From assembly GCF_005869225.1 (NCBI RefSeq), contig NZ_SWFP01000004.1:310001-374000 (forward strand): DNA of 64,000 nucleotides, given 5' to 3'. The notes under the pieces are model-generated. The model was not told the DNA's origin. It was given only the letters and a program-made list of their open reading frames with translations, and ran no database searches. The position numbers and the translations under genes were made by a program. Shown in pieces: positions 18,339 to 28,417 of the stretch (within the stretch, counting starts at the first letter, position 1; every line of letters starts with the position of its first letter). Source of the stretch: Dyadobacter bucti. Its GTDB lineage: Bacteria > Bacteroidota > Bacteroidia > Cytophagales > Spirosomataceae.

Positions 18339-21197
18339 TCAAAAATTCATTAAGTAGGCTGCTATATCTGCCAGATGCTGCTCTTTCAGGTCCAGTGTAG
18401 TGGGGTCGGGCATCATGGTACGGGCGCGTTCGCGTTTCACAATGTCCTTGCTCACCAGACTGATCTGCTTGCCGGTAGCATCTTTGAGCAAGACCGTTTC
18501 TCCCTCGCTTTGCAAAAAGCCGTAAACCGTCTCGCCGCTTTTGGTCGTGATCATCCACGGCTCATATCCGAAAACAATGTCGGCGTCGGGGTGGATAATC
18601 GCATCCAGCAAGGCACGCTTGTCCAACTTGTTTTTTATGTTGGTCAAATCCGGTCCGATCTGCCCGCCGTTGTTGCCTGTGCGATGACAGGAGCTGCATG
18701 AAGCGGTAAATGCCTCCTTCCCGCGGACAGGCTCGGGTTTTAGTTTGAGGATCTCCGAGATGTTGTAGCTTTTGGCATCCCCGTTCTTGAAATACTCTCC
18801 TGCCAATACCCTTACCGATTGATCGGGATTTGAGAAAATATGCTGAGCTGTGACTGCTGTCAGTTCCGGCGAAAGCCTGTTTCCGGCCGCCATCTGGATC
18901 AGCATTTTTGCCCCGGCAGGATCTTTGGCAAGTGAGGCGGCAGCGGCTGATTTTTCCTCCTGGGTTGAGCCGGATTTTGTCAGCTGCGTTTGCCAGTTTT
19001 TAACTTCTGCAGACAATTCAGGTGTTTTTTTATCAACCTGATAATAACCCGACCAGTCGTTTCCACTCCTGAATTCCAGCCACCAATCCACCATGGGCGC
19101 CATTTCTTTCTGGTCCTTCATCTTTTTAATGTCTATTACCGCAAAAGCTGCTTCTTTCGAAGGAATAAAACACAATGCAGTCAATGCCTGCTGGCGCTGC
19201 TCAAAAGTCAGTTCGGGAGAAGTTACCCGTTGCCGGAGGGCGCCAATCGATTCCTGTGGGTGAAGCCGCCATGCCAGTGTCGCCATACGGTCGTCCCATT
19301 TCAGAGGGGCTTTCCCGAATTTTTCAAGAAGTATTTGATAAAAAGCCTTTTCCTTACCGTCCATCGCAGTGCCCAACGCTTCGAGATACCATCGGTCTTT
19401 GCCGTCGTACCCCTCGCATAATTTTACCACAATATCCCTGGCGGCAGCAAACGGTACATCCCTTAGCGAAATAGCCACCTCCCGTCTCACGGCCGCAGAA
19501 GGGTCCGAAACTAGCATTTTCGCCTCAGGCAAAACGTCCCTCACGCTGCGGATGGCCCTGAACGCAGTCAATCGTATCTGTTCGTTGGGATGTTTTAAAA
19601 GAGATTCCACTTTCTTTATCCCACTGCCGGGTATATTGGCCAGTAACCATAGTGCCCGCGACTGGTGATACGGATTTTCGTCCTTTTCAATGATCTGGAC
19701 GAGATCGGGCACTACTTTTTCACCCTGTGCCAACAAGCTGACAAATCCCTGGTTCCGCACATTGACCGCCGGGCTTAGCAATGCCTGGATCTGGCCTTTC
19801 TTAGTTTTGAGATCGATGACAGGTGTTTTCAGAGATTTGTTTTTCGGTTTAACCCTGTATATCCTTCCAAAACCCTCCTTGTCGTGCATGGCGTGGCCGC
19901 CCACGATGGGGTCGTACCAGTCGGCAATGAATACAGATCCGTCGGTTCCGGCCGTTACGTCGCTGGGCCTAAACCATTTTCGCGTGTCTGTTTCCTCGTT
20001 GTCCCACCGGTATTTTTCGGTGGAAGCTCCTATGGATGAAGCAAAATCGAAACGGTTGGAGAGATCAAATCCGGCCCCTGTCGCAGTGGGCTTGTAACCG
20101 AATATCACGTTTCTGCCCGCGTCGGAGCTCAGCAGCATTCCCCGGTAATTTTTACCCAATGCATCGCCCTCATACACGCTCACGCCTGTCGGGGACCCGG
20201 AGCCGATCTGATTTCCCGGAGGCATAGTGCCCGGGTCTTCCTGGTGCCAGTGAGCCGTAAAAATGGATTGTCCCGGACGCTGGTTGGCACGCCACGAACG
20301 TGTGCCGTCCGCGCTGAAATACCCGGCATTCCCATTCTCCATAACCCAGGTGGTCCGGCATCCCGCTACTTCGTCGTCGTTATCATTCTGCCACATATTC
20401 CCGTGGGAGTCAACCGCCAGCTCGTAGGCATTTCGGAAGTTATGCGCGACTACTTTGAGATTTTTCCCGGTCGGATCTACCCGCAAAGCGAGACCTCCTG
20501 TATACAGCCGGTTGTCATCACTTTTCATGCCCGGCTTGTTGGTCGTATTGTAGGGCGTGCCTCCATTGTAAATACTGCCCGACCGCAGATTCCATCCGCC
20601 TTTGTCGGTAACGATATGCGGCCCGGCGTTGCCGGTGTTGAAATACAGTTTCCCATCCGGCCCAGCAATGAGCGAATGCAGGGAATGGTCGTGATCGTAG
20701 CCTCCGAAGCCGGTGAGAAAAACTTCTTTTTTATCTGGCTTGTCGTCTCCGTTTTCATCCGTATAAACGATCAGGGACGGTGCCGAGGAGACAATGATTT
20801 TATTCCCCAGAACCGCCACGCCCATGGGTGCCTGAAGATCCTTGTCTTCCACGAACACTGTGGTTTTGTCGGCCTTTCCGTCACCGTCGGTATCTTCCAG
20901 GATAAGTACCCGGTCGCCTTTTTCGTGGTGCAGAACATCCTCGCCCTTGTTTTTGAAAGCCCGGTAGTTGACCGCTTCCGTGACCCAGACCCGGCCGCGG
21001 TGATCCACGTCAATGCTGGTAGGGTTGTACAGCTGCGGCGACTCGGCCCAGACGGCCACTTCGAGATCGTCGGGGACATACAGCGCCCGCTTGTCGTCTA
21101 TGTTTCCGATACCGGTCAAGCCCAGCGAAGCCCATAGGGAAGTCGCCAGCAATGTTTTCCGGACCGGTTTCTGCAACAGTTTTATGATTGTATCCAT
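18339..21197 (-). CDS. Large periplasmic c-type cytochrome with propeller and HEAT-like repeats (PVC-type CxxCH protein)
   Basis: The 952-residue protein opens with a signal-like segment, followed by a beta-propeller dehydrogenase-like domain (about 40-440, with 'DVDHRGRVWVTEAVNYR' and the Ca-binding-like DTDGDGKAD). A helical HEAT-like repeat region follows (about 470-800). It ends with a cytochrome c domain: CSSCH at 834-838, and 'TMMPDPTTL' as probable Met axial ligand at about 928. This architecture is typical of the 'membrane-bound dehydrogenase'/PVC-type haem proteins abundant in Planctomycetes and present in Bacteroidota. Substrate and electron acceptor are unproven. Here it lies 13 bp after a secreted isomerase gene and 19 bp before the SDR, which suggests a periplasmic oxidation step. 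Confidence 0.85.
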   Translation of the reverse strand: MDTIIKLLQKPVRKTLLATSLWASLGLTGIGNIDDKRALYVPDDLEVAVWAESPQLYNPTSIDVDHRGRVWVTEAVNYRAFKNKGEDVLHHEKGDRVLILEDTDGDGKADKTTVFVEDKDLQAPMGVAVLGNKIIVSSAPSLIVYTDENGDDKPDKKEVFLTGFGGYDHDHSLHSLIAGPDGKLYFNTGNAGPHIVTDKGGWNLRSGSIYNGGTPYNTTNKPGMKSDDNRLYTGGLALRVDPTGKNLKVVAHNFRNAYELAVDSHGNMWQNDNDDEVAGCRTTWVMENGNAGYFSADGTRSWRANQRPGQSIFTAHWHQEDPGTMPPGNQIGSGSPTGVSVYEGDALGKNYRGMLLSSDAGRNVIFGYKPTATGAGFDLSNRFDFASSIGASTEKYRWDNEETDTRKWFRPSDVTAGTDGSVFIADWYDPIVGGHAMHDKEGFGRIYRVKPKNKSLKTPVIDLKTKKGQIQALLSPAVNVRNQGFVSLLAQGEKVVPDLVQIIEKDENPYHQSRALWLLANIPGSGIKKVESLLKHPNEQIRLTAFRAIRSVRDVLPEAKMLVSDPSAAVRREVAISLRDVPFAAARDIVVKLCEGYDGKDRWYLEALGTAMDGKEKAFYQILLEKFGKAPLKWDDRMATLAWRLHPQESIGALRQRVTSPELTFEQRQQALTALCFIPSKEAAFAVIDIKKMKDQKEMAPMVDWWLEFRSGNDWSGYYQVDKKTPELSAEVKNWQTQLTKSGSTQEEKSAAAASLAKDPAGAKMLIQMAAGNRLSPELTAVTAQHIFSNPDQSVRVLAGEYFKNGDAKSYNISEILKLKPEPVRGKEAFTASCSSCHRTGNNGGQIGPDLTNIKNKLDKRALLDAIIHPDADIVFGYEPWMITTKSGETVYGFLQSEGETVLLKDATGKQISLVSKDIVKRERARTMMPDPTTLDLKEQHLADIAAYLMNF

Positions 21198-21210
21198 GCT
21201 TTTGATTTGT

Positions 21211-22077
21211 TCAACTTTTGTATAGCTGGCGCAGGTACTGGTTGTTGGCGATGTAGCTCGTGAGCATATCGCCTCCCTTGGGAACTGCCCCTTCTATTTG
21301 CACCCAGCCCTGATAGGAGATATCGTCCAGCGCTTTTTTTACTTTTTCAAAATTCACAAGCCCTTTCCCCAGGAGCTGCCCGTTTTCCTTCATGTGCACT
21401 TCACAGATCTGCTTATTGAGGAAGGGTATTTCTTCAAAAATATCGTAGCCCATCTGGGTTGAATTGGCGACGTCGTAATAGACCTTTATATTGGGTGAAC
21501 CCACGGCGTCGATGATTTCCATATGCTCACGTGCACTCAGCCAGGATTCTATTCCCAAAACAATCCCTTCATTTTCTGCTTTTGAGGCTACTTTTTTGAA
21601 TCTTCGGATCACCTCTTTTTTGCCGGCGGGATCATTTTTCAGATCGCCTTCCGAAAAGAATGCGAGCAAAATCACGCGGCAACCCATGGCTTTGGCGACA
21701 TCGATACTGTCGCTGACCCATTTTTCTGTGCGCGGGTCCGATTTGTAAGGGATGCTATTCAATTCACCGATCGCCAGGCCGCCAATGGCCACGCCGGTTT
21801 CCGCAGAGGCTTTTTTGTATAATTGCTGAATTTCCGGTCTTCTCAAATGCATATCGTTGGCCACTGTGCCCAGGCTGATCTGAACGCCGTCGAGGCCAAT
21901 TTTTTTGGCAGTGTCGAGGGCTTCGATTTTGCTGTGCCCGTTGATAGACCAGTCGCAGGCGCCGATCTTTATTTTTGATTTTGTATGTGTGGAAGCATGT
22001 ACTTCCGGGATGATGGCAGCGGCGGCCAGGCCAGACAAATGGCGTATGGCATCACGCCTGTTAATGGCCTGAATCAT
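21211..22077 (-). CDS. Secreted sugar phosphate isomerase/epimerase-like TIM-barrel protein
   Basis: The 288-residue protein belongs to the xylose-isomerase-like/AP-endonuclease-2 barrel family. Signs are 'GACDWSINGHSKIEALDTAK', 'LGIESW' with a metal-binding Glu, 'YYDVANSTQMGYD' and 'EVHMKENGQLLGKG'. Its N-terminus has a twin-arginine-like signal (NRRDAIRHLSGLAAAA) ending near 'VHAS', so it probably acts in the periplasm. In 3-keto-glycoside pathways of Bacteroidota, barrels of this family act as isomerases or lyases on keto-sugars. It starts 139 bp after the AraC gene and runs into the cytochrome gene. Confidence 0.83.
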   Translation of the reverse strand: MIQAINRRDAIRHLSGLAAAAIIPEVHASTHTKSKIKIGACDWSINGHSKIEALDTAKKIGLDGVQISLGTVANDMHLRRPEIQQLYKKASAETGVAIGGLAIGELNSIPYKSDPRTEKWVSDSIDVAKAMGCRVILLAFFSEGDLKNDPAGKKEVIRRFKKVASKAENEGIVLGIESWLSAREHMEIIDAVGSPNIKVYYDVANSTQMGYDIFEEIPFLNKQICEVHMKENGQLLGKGLVNFEKVKKALDDISYQGWVQIEGAVPKGGDMLTSYIANNQYLRQLYKS

Positions 22078-22216
22078 GAATATGGATGCGTTTTAATGAC
22101 AGGATATCTACTTGTCGGATACAGCGGTCCTGTGTTACGAAAAGGGATTTCATAACCAGCGTGCATTCACTCTTTGGTCAACTGTAAAGGTCAGGTCGGC
22201 AGCTCCGGCTTTTCGG

Positions 22217-23101
22217 TCATGCCCTTTTTTGTAATAAATGGATTTGTTTCTTGAATTCCCTGGGCTGCATATTGTAAATGGTTTTGAAATGGCGGTTAAA
22301 ATTGGAAAGATTATTAAAGCCGCATTCGTAGCAGACTTCCCCGACCCTTCGTTCCGACTGCATTAATAATTTGGCAGCATGCCCGATCCTCAATTCGAGC
22401 AGAAAAGATGAAAAAGTCTTGCGGGTCCTGTATTTAAAATACCTGGAAAAAGCCGAAGGCGTCATGTTCGCGAGCTCGGCAGCCTGTTCGAGCGAAATAT
22501 GCTCCTTGAAACGTTCGCCTACATAAGAGAACACCCCGTGTAACCGCTCTTCATCCGTTTCGTGCAGTTCCAGCAGGCTGGATGATGAGATCGCGCAACA
22601 TTCCGATTCGTCGCATGTGGCCATGAGCTGAAGAATTTCCATGAGGGTAAGCCAGCGTTCAAATCCGTTGGTGGTAGCCACGATCTTTTTCAGGGTCGAT
22701 GCGATTTTCCGGTTGGCTGTGCCTGTGAACTCCAGCCCGTATTTGCTCCTGTGCAAAAGCTTGCGGATCCGGTCCATTTCGGGCAATTTCAAGGTTTCGC
22801 CCAGGGAGTCCTCAGAAAAATGGATCACTATGGATTTGGCCCTCAGTTCGGATTCAATGTTGTAATAATGTTCATCGTTTCGGTACATATGCGGGAGGTC
22901 AGGGCCTACCAACACCAGATCTCCCGGCTCGAAAGTTGTGATGCTGTCTCCTACATACCTGGTTCCGCAACTTTCCGTTACCAGCACGATCTCATATTCC
23001 GGATGATAGTGCCAGGGGGTCGGATAATATGGATAGTCAAAATCACAAATGACGAATGACTGTCCCGACTCTTTGGGTAAACGTTCCAACATTGCCTTCA
23101 T
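22217..23101 (-). CDS. AraC-family transcriptional regulator with cupin sensor
   Basis: This regulator has 294 residues. The N-terminal cupin spans roughly 10-110 ('YYPTPWHYHPEYEIVLVTE', 'FEPGDLVLVGPDLPHMYR'). Two helix-turn-helix motifs follow at about 190-290 ('ISLEQAAELANMTPSAFSRY' and 'RVGEVCYECGFNNLSNFNRH'). It is the only regulator inside the large glycoside locus, placed between susD and the secreted isomerase. It is the obvious candidate to bind the palindromes ahead of susC or the Gfo gene, though it may act only on its own neighbours. It resembles the AraC protein at 58977-59843 in layout. Confidence 0.92.
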   Translation of the reverse strand: MKAMLERLPKESGQSFVICDFDYPYYPTPWHYHPEYEIVLVTESCGTRYVGDSITTFEPGDLVLVGPDLPHMYRNDEHYYNIESELRAKSIVIHFSEDSLGETLKLPEMDRIRKLLHRSKYGLEFTGTANRKIASTLKKIVATTNGFERWLTLMEILQLMATCDESECCAISSSSLLELHETDEERLHGVFSYVGERFKEHISLEQAAELANMTPSAFSRYFKYRTRKTFSSFLLELRIGHAAKLLMQSERRVGEVCYECGFNNLSNFNRHFKTIYNMQPREFKKQIHLLQKRA

Positions 23102-23303
23102 AATGTTCGCTAGTGTTGCATGTATTTGTACATAATAAAGAATTACTTAACCTATTTGTGAAATTATGGCACTTACTAATAGTATTCTAGCATCTTGGAG
23201 ATAAAAATTGATACTATTTTGATAAGTTGATAACTCTTTACTGAAATTGCGTTGCAAACGTTTGAAATGTATGTTTTTGGGAAAGAGCCGGGCCAGTCGG
23301 TTA

Positions 23304-25097
23304 CTATTGGTACAAAGGGTTTTGTATCAGTGCTTTGTTTCGGTTCATCTCGTTCATGCGGATCGGTACGAAGTAAAATTTCGGGTTCCACTGCCGCTTC
23401 TGTACCGACGCAATTGTTGCATATACCGGGGTCGTTGTCACCTTGTCAGCGTTCAGCTTGTGGAGAATATCGACACCCCTGGCATCCTTATATGCCTGGT
23501 CTGCGATCATCCATTGTCTTACGTCGAAGAAACGATGCTCCTCAAAAGCCAGCTCAATGCGGCGCTCCCAGCGGTAAGCCGCTACCAGTGCGGCGCCCGT
23601 TGCGGTAACGGCAGGCATTCCTACTCTTTCCCGGATCATATTGATGTATTTTTTTGCCTCAGCTTCTTCGCCCATGCCAATGCAGGCTTCGGCGTAGTTC
23701 AGCAATATCTCGGTGTACCGCATAAAGCGCCAGGGTGACTCCTGTCTGAAAACCTGGGCATCGTAAGCCGGGTCTATTCCTTTTTTCAGATAATAGCCGG
23801 AATAAGTGCCATTCCAGTCTTCGATGGGGCTTTTTCTGGTATCGACCCCGGGTACTACCGTCACTGAATTGGACTGGGCATTCCATCTTTCGTAATTTCC
23901 TGTTTGTATGATCCCGACCGGATCTACCCCCTTCACATCGGCAGTGCGCGCCCGCCATGACGCACCATCATATAGTATGGAGGCATAAAAGCGAGGGTCC
24001 CGGTTGGTATAGGGTTTGGCTGCATGCAAGGGATTGGTCCAGCTGAACCTGGTGCCGTCGCGCATCGGGTAATCATCCACGATCTGCCCGATCGGCGTGT
24101 TTCCGCCCCAGCAATGGTATCCGTTCGGACCGTTGAACAAACCCGGATTAGCTCCGTCGCCGTCCAGCCGCTGAATAAAATACCTTACGAAAATATCCTC
24201 TGAGGTTTCTTTAAGAAGGAATATCTCACCATAGGTTTTTGCCAGGTCTTCGTCGATGTTCGAGTCTGTTTTATGCAGATTGTATATGCCTAAATCGATC
24301 ACGGCCTTAGCCGCATCCTTGGCCGCCTTCCAGCGTGCAGCGCGGCTTCCGCCTACATATCCTATCAATTCCTTATTGGCATAACCGGTTGCCCAGGCAC
24401 CTTCATTATTGAAGAGGTCGCGTGCCGCATACAACAATACCCTCGATTTGAGTGCCATTGCCGCGCCTTTGCTCGCATGACCTTTGTCGGCAGGAACGAT
24501 CAATTCTGCTGCCTTGTCACATTCTGACACGATGAAGTTGATACATTCCTCAAAGCTGTTGCGTTTGATTTCGTAGCTGTCGTTCAGTTTGTAAGCTTTG
24601 TCAATAATCGGAACACCGCCGTAAACGGACACCAGCATGGAGTAGAGATATGCTCTCAGGAAATGTACCTCGCCCCTGAACCTGTTTTTCTGTGCATCAT
24701 CGACAGCGGTGGCGGATTCTATTTTTTCAAAAAACACATTGCAGGCACGGATGTTCAGGTAGGCATTCTCCCATAAATAACTGGAGCTGTATCCCAGGCC
24801 AAACGCTGAATAATCGCTGGGACTGATATTGCTCATGTTCAGGTTGCTCGTACCATGGTCCCAGACAACCATCGATTCGTCTACAAAACTGGCGAATTTA
24901 TGTTGTTTTTGTCCATGACCTATACCGCGGTAAATATTATTGACAAAACCCTGGATCAACGCAGCGTCCTCTCCGTTCCAGACATTCTGGTCTGAGAACT
25001 GGTCCAGGGGCTGTAATTCCAGGGTATCTTTGCAGGACGTCCCCGAAAGGATCAGTGAGATCAGCATTGCAAAACAAACTATTTTTCTCATCTCCAT
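23304..25097 (-). CDS. SusD/RagB-family glycan-binding lipoprotein
   Basis: The 597-residue protein has a lipoprotein signal ('LISLILSGTSCKD'), then the SusD N-terminus ('LELQPLDQFSDQNVWNGEDA'), the TPR-like helices ('RFRGEVHFLRAYLYSMLVSVYGGVPII') and the C-terminal 'RFMRYTEILLNYAEACIGMG' with 'IRERVGMP' and 'WERRIELAFEEHRFFDVRQW'. SusD proteins cap the SusC barrel and bind the oligosaccharide. A start at Met3 (MRKIV) is also possible. It begins 4 bp after susC. A 202-bp gap, with a weak AT-rich inverted repeat, separates its end from the AraC gene. Confidence 0.94.
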   Translation of the reverse strand: MEMRKIVCFAMLISLILSGTSCKDTLELQPLDQFSDQNVWNGEDAALIQGFVNNIYRGIGHGQKQHKFASFVDESMVVWDHGTSNLNMSNISPSDYSAFGLGYSSSYLWENAYLNIRACNVFFEKIESATAVDDAQKNRFRGEVHFLRAYLYSMLVSVYGGVPIIDKAYKLNDSYEIKRNSFEECINFIVSECDKAAELIVPADKGHASKGAAMALKSRVLLYAARDLFNNEGAWATGYANKELIGYVGGSRAARWKAAKDAAKAVIDLGIYNLHKTDSNIDEDLAKTYGEIFLLKETSEDIFVRYFIQRLDGDGANPGLFNGPNGYHCWGGNTPIGQIVDDYPMRDGTRFSWTNPLHAAKPYTNRDPRFYASILYDGASWRARTADVKGVDPVGIIQTGNYERWNAQSNSVTVVPGVDTRKSPIEDWNGTYSGYYLKKGIDPAYDAQVFRQESPWRFMRYTEILLNYAEACIGMGEEAEAKKYINMIRERVGMPAVTATGAALVAAYRWERRIELAFEEHRFFDVRQWMIADQAYKDARGVDILHKLNADKVTTTPVYATIASVQKRQWNPKFYFVPIRMNEMNRNKALIQNPLYQ

Positions 25098-25101
25098 ATT
25101 T

Positions 25102-28100
25102 TTAAAAAGTGACTAATATTCCACCATTGACAACTCTCTGCAACGGATAGGCGTAACCATTTACATGGTTGTCTTCCGGATCAAAATCGGTCAGATCGGG
25201 GCTGTATGTGAGCAGATTGCTCCCGTTGACGTAAATCCGCAGATTCTGCATGCCTAGTTTTTGCGTGAATTTCGGAGGCAGCGTATATCCCAGTTCCAGG
25301 TTTTTAAGCCTTACGTAATCGGTTTTCCGGAGATAAAAGGTATTGCGGTTGGCGCGCCAGTATTCGTCGAGACGGTTGGACGCCCGTGGTTTTTCAGCAT
25401 TGGTGTTTTCCGGCGTCCAGCGACCGTCGTGGTCTTCTTTCAGGTAATTTCCAAAGTCGCCTGTGCTTTCAAAGGAAAGGAACCGCACTGCGCCTGCTGC
25501 ACCCTGGAACAGGAAGGAGAGGTCGAATCCTTTGTAGTTAACGTTAAGTCCCAAACCTGCCTGGAACGTGGGGATATCCCCTTTTTTGTTTCTCACGCGG
25601 TCGTTGGCATTGATGACGCCGTCTTCATTCACGTCTTTAAAAATGATATCCCCCGGTCTTGCATTCGGCCAGTGTATGGAATTATCGATTTCCGTCTGGT
25701 TTTTGTAAACGCCGGTGGCTTCGTAGTAAAGGTCGTTGTTAGGGTTGTTGGGGTCGGAAGGAGCCGGCCGGCCGGTCGACCGCTGGTATTCAGGCGCACC
25801 CGGGGCTTCGTCCCAGAAAGTGATTTTGTTCTTGGCATAACCCCCGTTGACCGAAATTCTGTAATTCACGTCCCCGATCTTATCGTCGTAACCCGCTTCG
25901 AAATCGAAACCTCTGTTGGTCATTTTTCCGATATTCTCCCTCGGCAGAGTAAGGCCCGTACTGGCGGGCACCGACGCATTCCGCTGCCATAGCATTTGTG
26001 AACGTTTATACTGGAATACGTCGAGCGTCGTATACAGTTTGCCTTTCAGAAAGCTGAGGTCGATGCCCAGATTCGATTGATTGGCCACCTCCCAGGTTAC
26101 ATTCGGGTTAGGGATCCGCGATTCGGCCAGCGTGATCTGCTCTTGTGTCTTGTCGAAAATATAACTTTGAGCAGTAATACCGTAGGAGGTCAGGTATTGC
26201 CATTCGGCGATGCGGTCATTGCCGGTTTTGCCGACAGAAGCCCTTAGTTTAGCAGTGGTAATACCGCTGAGGCTGGTTTTCCAGAATTCTTCTTCTGAAA
26301 GCCTCCATCCGACTGATAGTCCGGGAAAGAAGCCGTACCGTTTTGTTTCGGGGAAAATGTAAGACCCGTCCACTCGCCACACAAATTCAGCCAGATACTT
26401 CTCCTTAAAGTTGTAATTGACGCGTCCGAAATAATTCAGACGCGCATTGTGGTTGGCAGTTCCCTGGTTGTCTTTCGCATCGCCCCCGCCCACATTCATG
26501 ATATCCAGTGCGGCAGACGCGAAATATCTCCTGTAAGCTCCAAACGATGCCCCGTTGCCTCTCCGGTTTTCCATCCCGGCCAGGAACTTGATATTATGGG
26601 AAAGTCCTATTGTTTTCTCATAGTTGAAAAAACCGTTCAGCAGGATGTTCTGCACATCGCCCATCGTCTCGAACAATGCTGCGTCGGGCTGGCCCATTTT
26701 GTTTCTGGACAATACAGGTATCTCATTTTGATCAACAGTCTGGCCGTCCCACGAATACAGGTACCAGGGTTTCTGGAACCGCTTGCGGGCCGTAATCGTT
26801 TTGTCGAGACTCGCATTTCCTGTAAAAGAAAGGCCCTCCACACCTGGAATGGTCACATTGATCCTGAAATTGCTGTTTACCACATAGTTTTTCTCCCTGT
26901 CATATCCACCGGCATCCGTTGCAATTACAACCGGGTTCATACCATAGGCCAGGTCCGGCCCGGGCATTCCGTTCGGCCAGAAACCGTGGGAAGTCGGTTT
27001 GCTCAGCATCAGCATCCAGAACAGGTCGGTAGCCGAATCGTCCCGGTTGCGGGTTGCCGCCCGGTGCCTGTCTTCCATGCGGGCTGCCATGTCAAAACCA
27101 AGCTTGATATGTTTGCTGACCTGCGCGTCCAGGTTAGTCCTGAAATCGTACTGGTTGAATTTCGTAGCACTGTTGTTATACATAGCGCCCTGGTTTTTGG
27201 CTCCAACCGACACAAAATACTTCACAGATTCGCCGCCTCCGGAGACATTCATATTGGCGATGGTCTGAGGCGACCATTTACGGAACACAACGTCAAACCA
27301 ATCGGTATTCGGGTAACGCCACGGGTCCGAACCGTCGGCAAATTTCTGAATGGCCTCGTCACTGAATCTGCCCGGCCTGCCGCGGTAAGAATCCACCTCG
27401 TTGAGCGCCGTGGCATATTCCGCAGCATTGGTCATAGACGGAAGCCGTGTGGGTTGCTGGATGCCCTGGTTGAGACTGAGTGACACCTGCGGCTTGCCGG
27501 AAGCCCCTCTTTTTGTTGTGATCAGGATAACACCGTTGGCCGCCTGTGAACCATATATCGCGGCAGAAGCGTCTTTGAGGACCGTTATGGATTCAATGCT
27601 GTAGGGATCGATACGGTCCAGCGAACGTCCGGGCACTCCATCCACAACAATGAGCGCACTGTTGTCGCCCAGGGTATTGATCCCTCTGACCCTGATCGTC
27701 GTACCATCGCGTCCGGGCTCTCCGCTCCTCGTGACAGCTGTGACACCGGCCATCCTGCCTGCAAGACTGTTGCTGACGTTCACAGCCGGCGATTGCAGGA
27801 TTTCAGTTCCTTTGACCGTGGTGATGGATCCTGAAAGGGTTTCTTTTTTGGAAGAACCATATCCTACCACGACGACTTCTTCCAGCGACTTATTGTCTAC
27901 CGCCAATACTACATCCATGCTACCGGAAGCTGCGGGTACAGACACCTCCTTGGTTGTATACCCGATGAATGAAAATATTAGTATGGTCTCTCCATCAGGT
28001 ATTTGCATGTCATAATTTCCATCATTGTTGGTGATGGTCCCTCTTTGAGTGCCTTTGATGACGACGCTCACGCCCGGTAGCGTTTCTCCATTTTCTCCGG

Positions 28101-28356
28101 TAACTTTTCCTTTGATATTTTTATCCAAAATTACTTGTGACTGCCCTTCGGACGGCGCGCCTGCTTTTTTTTCGCGGGCGTTCTCAAAATCCGGACTTAA
28201 TGACGAGGCTATATATACGTCATCCGTGATTGCATTGTCTTTAACGGATGCGGCGTATCCGCTGGTACCGGCAAACAGAAGCAGACAGACCAAAAATAGA
28301 AAGGCAGGCCACTTGGGAGCAGCACCTTTCGGGACACAATCCTTTTTCTTTTTCAT
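25102..28356 (-). CDS. SusC/RagA-family TonB-dependent oligosaccharide transporter
   Basis: The 1084-residue protein begins with a Lys-rich signal peptide and a 45-residue linker, unusual in length. A CarboxypepD_reg-like domain follows (about 82-165, 'KGKVTGENGETLPGVSVVIK'). Then come the SusC signature 'EEVVVVGYGSSKKE', a plug ('GDNSALIVVDGVPGRSLD', 'YGSQAANGVILITTKRG') and a C-terminal barrel ending in Phe. It has no STN domain, so it is not controlled by a FecR/sigma pair, in contrast to those at 43990 and 53614. It imports a glycan or glycoside for the surrounding catabolic genes. A 24-bp palindrome lies in its leader. Confidence 0.95.
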   Translation of the reverse strand: MKKKKDCVPKGAAPKWPAFLFLVCLLLFAGTSGYAASVKDNAITDDVYIASSLSPDFENAREKKAGAPSEGQSQVILDKNIKGKVTGENGETLPGVSVVIKGTQRGTITNNDGNYDMQIPDGETILIFSFIGYTTKEVSVPAASGSMDVVLAVDNKSLEEVVVVGYGSSKKETLSGSITTVKGTEILQSPAVNVSNSLAGRMAGVTAVTRSGEPGRDGTTIRVRGINTLGDNSALIVVDGVPGRSLDRIDPYSIESITVLKDASAAIYGSQAANGVILITTKRGASGKPQVSLSLNQGIQQPTRLPSMTNAAEYATALNEVDSYRGRPGRFSDEAIQKFADGSDPWRYPNTDWFDVVFRKWSPQTIANMNVSGGGESVKYFVSVGAKNQGAMYNNSATKFNQYDFRTNLDAQVSKHIKLGFDMAARMEDRHRAATRNRDDSATDLFWMLMLSKPTSHGFWPNGMPGPDLAYGMNPVVIATDAGGYDREKNYVVNSNFRINVTIPGVEGLSFTGNASLDKTITARKRFQKPWYLYSWDGQTVDQNEIPVLSRNKMGQPDAALFETMGDVQNILLNGFFNYEKTIGLSHNIKFLAGMENRRGNGASFGAYRRYFASAALDIMNVGGGDAKDNQGTANHNARLNYFGRVNYNFKEKYLAEFVWRVDGSYIFPETKRYGFFPGLSVGWRLSEEEFWKTSLSGITTAKLRASVGKTGNDRIAEWQYLTSYGITAQSYIFDKTQEQITLAESRIPNPNVTWEVANQSNLGIDLSFLKGKLYTTLDVFQYKRSQMLWQRNASVPASTGLTLPRENIGKMTNRGFDFEAGYDDKIGDVNYRISVNGGYAKNKITFWDEAPGAPEYQRSTGRPAPSDPNNPNNDLYYEATGVYKNQTEIDNSIHWPNARPGDIIFKDVNEDGVINANDRVRNKKGDIPTFQAGLGLNVNYKGFDLSFLFQGAAGAVRFLSFESTGDFGNYLKEDHDGRWTPENTNAEKPRASNRLDEYWRANRNTFYLRKTDYVRLKNLELGYTLPPKFTQKLGMQNLRIYVNGSNLLTYSPDLTDFDPEDNHVNGYAYPLQRVVNGGILVTF

Positions 28357-28417
28357 TGGTGATTGATAAGTTGGTTAAAGGTTCAGGAATCGTAGTAGTG
28401 GGCAAAAAGGTGTCGGG

